A DNA stretch of 11,198 nucleotides from Rhodanobacteraceae bacterium (GTDB lineage: Bacteria > Pseudomonadota > Gammaproteobacteria > Xanthomonadales > Rhodanobacteraceae), in contig JAICHS010000057.1 of the NCBI GenBank assembly GCA_025924775.1, positions 1 to 11,198 of the forward strand. Direction: 5' to 3'. The notes beneath the pieces are model-generated. The model saw nothing but the letters and a program-made list of their open reading frames with translations, was not told where the DNA came from and made no database searches. Below are positions 1 through 4,858 of this stretch, piece by piece; positions within the stretch are counted from its first letter, which is position 1; the number at the start of each line of letters is the position of its first letter. The position numbers and the translations under genes were made by a program.

Positions 1-2275
1 GTTGTTGTGCCTGCGCTTGTGCAGCGCGTTGCTGCTGTACCTGTTGCTCGCGCATGCGTTGTTGTGCCTGCGCTTGTGCAGCGCGCTGCTGCTGCACCTG
101 TTGCTCGCGCATGCGCTGTTGTGCCTGCACTTGCGCATCACGTTGCTGCTGCGCCTGTTGCTCGCGCACGCGTTGCTGTGCCTGTACCTGCGCATCGCGC
201 TGCGGCTGAGTCTGTTGCGGGCGTCGGGGCTGCATTTGCCCTGGTTGCTGCCGTGGCGGCTGTTCGACCCGTTCGACCGGGCGCACTACGGGCAACCGGC
301 CGGAACCCTGCGCCGCGCGTTGGGGTTCGCCGACGCGCTGGATTACCGGCGCGCGCGGCAACGTTGCGGGCCGCTGACCCGGATGCGCGAAGCGCGCAGA
401 AGGCAGCTCGTTGGGGCGTGGCGGGGCGTTGCGCGCCGGGTTCACCGGCGCCTGGATCGGGTGCACCGTGTTGCGGAACGGGGCTACGGGGCCCGCGCGG
501 CGTGCGGACGGCTCGGCGTGGTTTGGGGCTTGCACGGGACGCGCCGGCTGGTTGCGTGCCACGGGTTCGGCCGGACGCGGCGGGGTGGCGCCGTGACGCA
601 TGCCGCCGAGTGCCGCCGCCCCCGCAGCCGCACCCGCGAGTGCGGGGACCAGACGCACGCGCTCATTGCGCGGAGCGGGCTTGGTCTTGCGCAGGTCCTG
701 CATCTGCGTGGCGGTCAGCGGCTGGCCGTGCTGGCTGGCGATGACCCTTTGGCGCGCGGCAAACTCGACCGGGCGCGGCGGCGGCTGGTGCCGCGCGACC
801 ACCGGACGGGTGAATGGCGTTTGGCCCCTGAGCACGGCCGGACGCGCCGTCGGGCGGCGCAGGCCCAGGCTGGCCCGGTCCGGGTTCACATCGGGGCGCG
901 TGGCGATCTGCGTGCGCGCGAGCTGACTGCCGCTCAGTTTCAGCACGGCGGGGCGCACCGGGCGTGCGCCGGTGAACACGTTGCGCGGCACCGCGGTCAC
1001 CGCGCCCGGCATCCGGCGGTACGCATAGTCGTTGCGCCCGAACGGCACCCGGCGGCCGGCCTGGTAATCGTTGTAGAAGTTGTTGATGACCGTCTTGTTG
1101 ACGTACACGTTGCGGATGTTGGTGACGTTGACGTTGGTGAAGTAGTTGCGTGAGGCGTGGAACCACGGCACGTACACGTCGCGCGGGCCCAGCGGGAACC
1201 AGCCCACCGGGCCGCCTCCGCCGAGGTTGACGGACAGCGAGAAGCCCGCGCCGCCCACGAACGCGACCAGCGCCGGCGCGTAGGTCGGCTGCACGTCGAC
1301 CGGTCCGGGGATCCAACCCCAACGATCGCGGACGTAGGCCCAGCGGCCATAGTGGTAGGGCGCGAAGCCCCAGGGCTCGTCGCCCACCCAGGTCCAGCCC
1401 CAGGGGTCGATCCACGCCCAGTGGCCATCGCGATAGGGCGCCCAGCCTGCCGGCACCGAGCTCGGGTACCAGACGTTGCCGTATTCCGGCACGTCGCTCC
1501 ATTGGCCGTACTGGTCGAGGTCCTCGCCTCCGATCATGTCCGACGGCACGTATTGCTGTTGCGCTTGCGCGTAGCGGTCGTAGCTGGCATCGCGCGCTTC
1601 GCAGAAGCGGTCGAAGTCGTCGGGTTGCGGCAGGCCGTTCACGTCGACGCTGGCCAAGGCCGAATCGTTGAAGCGGTAGGACGTGCCGGCAACCACCTGC
1701 CGGCTGACGCCGTTGGCGCCATACACGGTGCCCGAGCCCTGGAACACCGTCACCATGCTGCCGGTGCCGGCTGGGTCGTCGTCGATGCGGTAGATGCCGG
1801 GGGTGGCCGCGACGAACGCGACGGTCGGGGTGTCCACCTCGAAGTTCTCGCCCTGTGCCATCTGGCGCACTGCAAGGTTCAGCGTGCCTTGCGACAGCTC
1901 GATCTGGGCGTTGTCCTGGTCGAGGTTGAGGAAATCGAAGGCGCTGGCGTTGTCGATCCGCACGGACGCGTCGCCAAGTTCGAGCACGGCGCGGCCATCG
2001 TCGCCGGTCAGCAGGCGATCGCCGATGACCATCGGGCGGTTGACCTCGACCGAGCCCCAGTCGCTTTCGCCGGCCGGCGCGAACTGCACCTGGCCCGACA
2101 GATAGGCGAGTCGCGCGATGCGGCCGGGCGACTGCTCCGTGTTGTCGTAGGGCAGCGTCTGGTCGTACGGTTGTGGCGCGTCGTATTGCTGCGCCTGGGT
2201 CGTGGATCCGCAAACCGCCAGCGTACAGATGGCGCCAGCCACCAGCAGCGAACGCGAAAGACCAAAGCGGGACAT
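1..2275 (-). CDS. Secreted FecR/DUF6600-like protein with tandem Gln-rich C-terminal repeats (partial, C-terminus beyond left edge)
   Basis: An open frame of 758 codons runs from ATG at 2275 to the left edge without a stop. The start follows a GGGGG ribosome-binding site five bases upstream. Residues 1-28 look like a Sec signal peptide: basic SRFGLSR, a hydrophobic core, and likely cleavage after TQA. Residues about 50-205 resemble a FecR-type beta domain (ARLAYLSGQV, IGDRLLTGDDGRAVLELG, VDTPTVAFVAATPGIYRI). Residues about 255-335 are strikingly Trp/Tyr/Gly-rich (WAWIDPWGWTWVGDEPWGF, then YGRWAYVRDRWGWIPG), as in DUF6600-type proteins. A conserved-looking Asn/Val-rich stretch (FTNVNVTNIRNVYVNKTVIN) follows. 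Residues about 430-680 are low-complexity Arg/Pro/Ala-rich, and the visible end is four 19-residue Gln-rich units. The location is probably periplasmic or cell-surface; the function is unknown. A transmembrane anti-sigma helix is not seen, so classical FecR signalling is unlikely. The architecture call is from family knowledge; no database search was possible. Confidence 0.85.
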   Translation of the reverse strand, partial: MSRFGLSRSLLVAGAICTLAVCGSTTQAQQYDAPQPYDQTLPYDNTEQSPGRIARLAYLSGQVQFAPAGESDWGSVEVNRPMVIGDRLLTGDDGRAVLELGDASVRIDNASAFDFLNLDQDNAQIELSQGTLNLAVRQMAQGENFEVDTPTVAFVAATPGIYRIDDDPAGTGSMVTVFQGSGTVYGANGVSRQVVAGTSYRFNDSALASVDVNGLPQPDDFDRFCEARDASYDRYAQAQQQYVPSDMIGGEDLDQYGQWSDVPEYGNVWYPSSVPAGWAPYRDGHWAWIDPWGWTWVGDEPWGFAPYHYGRWAYVRDRWGWIPGPVDVQPTYAPALVAFVGGAGFSLSVNLGGGGPVGWFPLGPRDVYVPWFHASRNYFTNVNVTNIRNVYVNKTVINNFYNDYQAGRRVPFGRNDYAYRRMPGAVTAVPRNVFTGARPVRPAVLKLSGSQLARTQIATRPDVNPDRASLGLRRPTARPAVLRGQTPFTRPVVARHQPPPRPVEFAARQRVIASQHGQPLTATQMQDLRKTKPAPRNERVRLVPALAGAAAGAAALGGMRHGATPPRPAEPVARNQPARPVQAPNHAEPSARRAGPVAPFRNTVHPIQAPVNPARNAPPRPNELPSARFAHPGQRPATLPRAPVIQRVGEPQRAAQGSGRLPVVRPVERVEQPPRQQPGQMQPRRPQQTQPQRDAQVQAQQRVREQQAQQQRDAQVQAQQRMREQQVQQQRAAQAQAQQRMREQQVQQQRAAQAQAQQ
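2..229 (-). repeat. Four tandem 57-bp (19-aa) Gln-rich coding repeats
   Basis: Four contiguous 57-bp units lie within the coding frame of the FecR/DUF6600-like gene. In protein order they are PRRPQQTQPQRDAQVQAQQ, RVREQQAQQQRDAQVQAQQ, then RMREQQVQQQRAAQAQAQQ twice. The two units nearest the edge (1-57 and 58-114) differ at only two of 57 bases, and both differences are synonymous. Units further into the gene are progressively more diverged. The array reaches the left edge, so the total copy number is unknown. The composition suggests an alpha-helical or coiled-coil segment. Confidence 0.9.
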
Positions 2276-2418
2276 GGTAACCCCCGTGGTGAAACCGGGC
2301 GCGTTTGCTTGCGTCGGTGCGGCGCCCCTCGTCCGACGTTGCGCCGCCAACCAACGTGCGGCGCCTACGGTTGCCATCTCAGCCCAAGCGCGCTGAATGC
2401 CGGCCTGCTGGGCCCAGT

Positions 2419-2447
2419 ATCCTAAGCGCGGCCTAAGAATGTGTTTA
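2419..2447 (-). promoter_or_regulatory. Candidate sigma-70 promoter of the FecR/DUF6600-like gene
   Basis: On the minus strand a TAAACA hexamer (2447-2442) and a TAGGAT hexamer (2424-2419) are separated by exactly 17 bases. Each matches the consensus at four of six positions. This would start transcription near 2412 and leave a leader of roughly 135 nt. It overlaps the CTTAGG direct repeat, so a bound regulator would directly affect polymerase. Assigned by eye. Confidence 0.4.
2421..2437 (-). promoter_or_regulatory. CTTAGG-N5-CTTAGG direct repeat, candidate response-regulator (PmrA/BqsR-like) box
   Basis: On the minus strand CTTAGG (2437-2432) and CTTAGG (2426-2421) are perfect direct repeats separated by five bases, giving an 11-bp period. 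OmpR-family regulators bind repeats one helical turn apart. The PmrA box is of the CTTAAG-N5-CTTAAG type, and the BqsR/CarR box is of the TTAAG-N6-TTAAG type. The repeat sits between the -35 and -10 hexamers of the promoter proposed for the FecR/DUF6600-like gene, which would suit repression unless the true promoter lies further downstream. The repeat is seen directly; the binding protein is inferred. Confidence 0.45.
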
Positions 2448-2465
2448 GCCGGCGTTCGGCGGCCG

Positions 2466-2495
2466 TTGCGCGGTCGCGCATGGCCTCGCTACCAT
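2466..2495 (+). promoter_or_regulatory. Candidate promoter of tRNA-Gly
   Basis: TTGCGC (2466-2471) and TACCAT (2490-2495) are separated by 18 bases and lie just upstream of the tRNA 5' end at 2508, which allows a start site near 2502. The discriminator region after the -10 is GC-rich, as is usual for stably expressed, stringently controlled tRNA genes. The hexamer matches are moderate. Confidence 0.35.
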
Positions 2496-2507
2496 CCGGT
2501 TTCCGGC

Positions 2508-2581
2508 GCGGGTGTAGCTCAATGGCAGAGCTGTAGCTTCCCAAGCTACTGACGAGGGTTCGATTCCCTTCACCCGCTCCA
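2508..2581 (+). tRNA. tRNA-Gly (anticodon CCC)
   Basis: A complete cloverleaf is visible. The acceptor stem is GCGGGTG (2508-2514) paired with CACCCGC (2571-2577), followed by discriminator T and encoded CCA (2579-2581). The D stem is GCTC/GAGC (2517-2520, 2528-2531). The anticodon stem is GTAGC/GCTAC (2533-2537, 2545-2549) around loop TTCCCAA, with anticodon CCC at 2540-2542. The T stem is 2554-2558 with 2566-2570 around TTCGATT. CCC reads GGG glycine codons. The 3' end is followed at once by a T-rich stretch and then the rimK leader. Confidence 0.97.
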
Positions 2582-2643
2582 TTGTTTTTGCGATCGTCCA
2601 TGATCGCTGCATACTCCTGCCGCGTAGCGAGTGGAACGACTCT

Positions 2644-2723
2644 GGGAAGGCGGAACGTCAGAACGACCTTCCCTGGCCTGACTTTCAACAAAACCGGTTT
2701 CGGGGGAACGTTCTTCCCTTTTT
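2644..2723 (+). promoter_or_regulatory. Attenuator-like leader with competing hairpins upstream of rimK
   Basis: Four complementary segments occur in order. Segment 1 is GGGAAGG (2644-2650), segment 2 is CCTTCCC (2667-2673), segment 3 is GGGGGAA (2702-2708), and segment 4 is TTCCC (2714-2718) followed by TTTTT (2719-2723). Segments 1 and 2 pair perfectly over 7 bp with a 16-nt loop. Segments 3 and 4 form a 5-bp stem plus possible G-U extensions, followed by the T-run. Segment 2 can instead pair with segment 3 (GGGAA with TTCCC), which would break the terminator stem. This is the logic of an attenuator. The palindrome AAACCGGTTT (2691-2700) lies between segments 2 and 3. No known riboswitch class was recognised. 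The pairing is visible; the regulation is inferred. Confidence 0.4.
2702..2723 (+). terminator. Terminator-like stem-loop with T5 run, 20 nt before rimK ATG
   Basis: GGGAA (2704-2708), loop CGTTC and TTCCC (2714-2718) are followed directly by TTTTT (2719-2723). G2702-G2703 can add G-U pairs with the first Ts. The stem is short, so termination is probably partial. It lies 122 nt past the tRNA and only 20 nt before the rimK start, leaving no room for a separate rimK promoter downstream of it. Confidence 0.5.
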
Positions 2724-2743
2724 GTCGCGAAGATGCTGTTCCC

Positions 2744-3697
2744 ATGAAAATCGCGATCCTGTCCCGCAATTCGCGGCTTTACTCCACCGCTCGCCTAGTC
2801 GCCGCGGCACGCGCGCGCGGCCACCGCGTGCGCGTGCTCGATCCGTTGCGCTGCTACATGCGGATTGCGCGCGACGGATTCATCGTGCACTACGGTGGGC
2901 GGCCGCTGAAGGGCATCGACGCGATCATCCCGCGCATCGGCGCCTCGGTGACCTTCTACGGCACGGCGGTGCTGCGCCAGTTCGAGATGATGGGCGTGTA
3001 CACGCCGAGTTCGTCCGATGCGGTGCTGCGTGCGCGCGACAAGTTGCGCAGCTTGCAGATCCTCGCCCGGCACGGCATCGACCTGCCGGTGACGGTGTTC
3101 GGCGACAACCCCGACGACACCTCGGATCTCATCAACATGCTGGGTCCGCCGCCGCACGTGATCAAGCTCAACGAGGGCGCCCAGGGCTCCGGGGTGGTGC
3201 TGGCCGAAAAGCCGGCCGCGTCGCAGAGTGTGATCGAGGCCTTCCGCGGCCTGTACGCCAATTTCCTGGTGCAGGAGTTCGTGCGCGAGGCCAACGGCCG
3301 CGACATCCGCTGCTTCGTGGTCGGGGGCAAGGTGGTGGCCGCGATGCAGCGCGTGGCGGTGGAGGGTGATTTCCGGGCCAACCTGCATCGTGGCGGTACC
3401 GGCAGCCCGGTGCGGCTGTCGGCGGCCGAACGTGCCGTCGCGCTGCGTGCGGCCGGGGTGCTGGGACTTGGCATCGCGGGCGTGGACCTGCTGCGTTCGG
3501 CGCGCGGACCGCTGGTGCTGGAGGTCAATGCCTCGCCGGGCCTGGAAGGCATCGAGACGGTAACCGGCGTGGATGTGGCGGGGGCCGTCGTGGGGCACCT
3601 TGAAAGCCACTGCGATGTGCTCAAGCACGGGACCGGCCAGCCGTACGTAGCTCGTAGTACGACGAGTGTCGTTGACAGCCGGCCCAAAGCGCGCTAG
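2744..3697 (+). CDS. rimK: Ribosomal protein S6--L-glutamate ligase (ATP-grasp)
   Basis: RimK adds glutamate residues to the C-terminus of ribosomal protein S6, using ATP, in the cytoplasm. The 317-residue product begins MKIAILSRNSRLYSTARL, which is the canonical RimK start. The N-terminal domain carries DAIIPRIGASVTFYGTAVLRQFEMMG (about 59-84 in outline). The ATP-grasp core follows: ARDKLRSLQILARHGIDLPVT (97-117 region), nucleotide-binding K141 in HVIKLNEGAQGSG, EGDFRANLHRGG (about 207-218), and metal ligands D248, E260 and N262 in VLEVNASPGLEGIE. Length is slightly above the E. coli enzyme's because of a C-terminal tail with no obvious motif. The frame stays open upstream into the tRNA, with ATG also at 2600 and 2732, but homology supports 2744. 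The ribosome-binding site is weak. It probably depends on read-through from the tRNA-Gly promoter or a promoter inside the leader. Confidence 0.95.
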   Translation: MKIAILSRNSRLYSTARLVAAARARGHRVRVLDPLRCYMRIARDGFIVHYGGRPLKGIDAIIPRIGASVTFYGTAVLRQFEMMGVYTPSSSDAVLRARDKLRSLQILARHGIDLPVTVFGDNPDDTSDLINMLGPPPHVIKLNEGAQGSGVVLAEKPAASQSVIEAFRGLYANFLVQEFVREANGRDIRCFVVGGKVVAAMQRVAVEGDFRANLHRGGTGSPVRLSAAERAVALRAAGVLGLGIAGVDLLRSARGPLVLEVNASPGLEGIETVTGVDVAGAVVGHLESHCDVLKHGTGQPYVARSTTSVVDSRPKAR

Positions 3698-3700
3698 CGT
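3672..3700 (+). promoter_or_regulatory. Sigma-70 promoter for the small lipoprotein gene, overlapping the rimK stop
   Basis: A perfect TTGACA (3672-3677), a 17-base spacer, and TAGCGT (3695-3700, three of six matches) lie within the last codons and stop of rimK. The predicted start is near 3707, about 50 nt before the lipoprotein ATG. This suggests the lipoprotein gene is transcribed independently of rimK. Confidence 0.5.
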
Positions 3701-3759
3701 CAGCACGTCCGCGCCGGCTCGGCGATGGTGCGCGGCAATACGACAGCGAGGTTGCAGAC

Positions 3760-4314
3760 ATGAAACTTGCAGGGGTGCTGGTGATGTTGATGGTTGCCGG
3801 TGTCGGGTTGCAGGGCTGTGCCACGACCGGCGCAACCGCGGATGGCTCGGGTTGGCACGCCACCGGGCCCAATTCCGCGGCCAAAACGACGGATGCGCCG
3901 AATCAAGCGGTGGTCAAGGCCGATACCAAGGAAAACTTCGAGGCGGTTGTGGCCGCGATCCACAAGCAGATGGAACCGGGTGGGCGCTGGCAGTTCGTCA
4001 GTCCCGGCGAACGCACCACCATTGACGGCAACTTCGCGGACATGCAGAAGCTCTATGACAAATTCGGCAGCGTGGACAAGATGGACGCGAATACCAGGAT
4101 GCAATTGGCTGCGGACCAGAGCAGCATTAATGCGATCCTGACCAAAAAGGACGGTGACAAGCTGATCTGCGAAAGCATTGTCCCAGTGGGCTCGCATTTG
4201 CCGGTGAAGACGTGCAAGACGTTCGCCCAGATTCAGCAGGAGCAGCGCAATGCCCAGAACCAGCTGATGCAGAAGGCACAGCAGGGTAATTGGCAGCAAA
4301 AAAGCTCACACTGA
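3760..4314 (+). CDS. Small predicted lipoprotein of unknown function
   Basis: The 184-residue product starts with a lipoprotein signal: MKLAGVLVMLMVAGVGLQGC, where LQGC is a good lipobox and C20 would be lipidated. The residue after the cysteine is Ala, so sorting to the outer membrane is plausible. The mature part is soluble and mostly alpha-helical looking: NFEAVVAAIHKQMEPGGRWQFV, NFADMQKLYDKFGSVDKM, SSINAILTKKDGDKLICESI, then VPVGSHLPVKTCKTFAQIQQEQRNAQNQL. It contains two mature cysteines (CES and TCK) that could form a disulfide, and a Gln-rich tail. I recall similar uncharacterised proteins in Xanthomonadaceae but cannot name a family. GAGG about eight bases before ATG serves as ribosome-binding site. 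Base composition is visibly less GC-rich than neighbours (about 53% for 4081-4140 by hand count). Confidence 0.85.
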   Translation: MKLAGVLVMLMVAGVGLQGCATTGATADGSGWHATGPNSAAKTTDAPNQAVVKADTKENFEAVVAAIHKQMEPGGRWQFVSPGERTTIDGNFADMQKLYDKFGSVDKMDANTRMQLAADQSSINAILTKKDGDKLICESIVPVGSHLPVKTCKTFAQIQQEQRNAQNQLMQKAQQGNWQQKSSH

Positions 4315-4328
4315 ATTGTGGCTGGAGC

Positions 4329-4360
4329 GCATCGCGTGCCACACCGGTGCCGCGCGATGC
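4329..4360. repeat. Strong inverted repeat between the lipoprotein gene and blaI-like gene
   Basis: GCATCGCGTG (4329-4338) pairs with CGCGCGATGC (4351-4360) over 10 bp with a single G-T wobble, enclosing a 12-base loop. The loop contains most of the 8-bp palindrome CACCGGTG (4342-4349). It begins 14 bases after the lipoprotein stop and ends 100 bases before the next gene. There is no T-run after it, so it is not a standard intrinsic terminator; it could be an operator or an mRNA 3'-end stabiliser. Confidence 0.6.
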
Positions 4361-4459
4361 CAGGGCTCCGTGTTCAAGTGACGAACGGACTGTCGCGGCG
4401 TGGCAAGGATGCCGGTGTGATGGCTTCGCGAAAATTTCGACGAACCGGGGGTGTGCTTG

Positions 4460-4858
4460 ATGGCGGTGCGTGGGCCAAAGGTGCCAAGGCCGACCGAGGC
4501 CGAGCTGGAGATCCTGCAGGTGTTGTGGCGACACGGCGCCTGCACGGTGCGCGCCGTGCATGAAATTCTGCATCAGCGTGACGGCACCGGCTATACGACC
4601 GCACTGAAAATGCTGCAGGTCATGCACGACAAGGGACTGGTCGTGCGCGACGAAACGCAGCGTGCGCACGTCTACCAGGCGGCCGTCAGCAAGGAACGCA
4701 CCCAGAAGAAGTTCCTGTCCGACATGCTGCGGCGGGTATTCGATGGTTCCCACTCGCGCTTGGTGTTGCAGGCGCTGGGCGACCACCAGGCCAGCCGTGA
4801 GGAGCTGCGCGAAATCCGCGTGCTGCTGAACCGGCTGGACAAGGATGCCAAGCCATGA
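4460..4858 (+). CDS. BlaI/MecI/CopY-family transcriptional repressor
   Basis: The 132-residue product matches the BlaI/MecI family in length and pattern. It has an N-terminal winged helix (about 10-75) with PTEAELEILQVLWRHGACTV, DGTGYTTALKMLQVMHDKGLV and RDETQRAHVYQAAVSKE, followed by a helical dimerisation region (KKFLSDMLRRVFDG to LNRLDKDAKP). ATG at 4460 is chosen over GTG at 4451 because GGGGG at 4447-4451 is correctly spaced for it and would overlap the GTG start. The stop overlaps the next gene's start (ATGA at 4855-4858), so it is co-translated with the M56 peptidase gene. In the known paradigm the membrane peptidase triggers cleavage of the repressor and derepresses targets. No beta-lactamase gene is nearby, so the regulon here is not known. 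Confidence 0.9.
   Translation: MAVRGPKVPRPTEAELEILQVLWRHGACTVRAVHEILHQRDGTGYTTALKMLQVMHDKGLVVRDETQRAHVYQAAVSKERTQKKFLSDMLRRVFDGSHSRLVLQALGDHQASREELREIRVLLNRLDKDAKP

Noticed and set aside
2..229. Possible CRISPR-like array
   Set aside because: The 57-bp units are contiguous without spacers, keep a coding frame, and show synonymous differences, so this is an in-gene tandem repeat.
2..1153. Long open frames on the plus strand opposite the FecR/DUF6600-like gene
   Set aside because: They are low-complexity Leu/Arg-rich products of GC-rich antisense reading. The minus-strand frame has a signal peptide, ribosome-binding site and coherent domains.
2600..2743. Upstream ATG starts in frame with rimK (2600 and 2732)
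   Set aside because: The extension has no resemblance to RimK, contains the terminator-like stem, and has no good ribosome-binding site; MKIAILSRNS is the canonical N-terminus.
4451..4459. GTG start for the BlaI-like gene
   Set aside because: GGGGG at 4447-4451 overlaps this GTG but is well spaced for ATG 4460.
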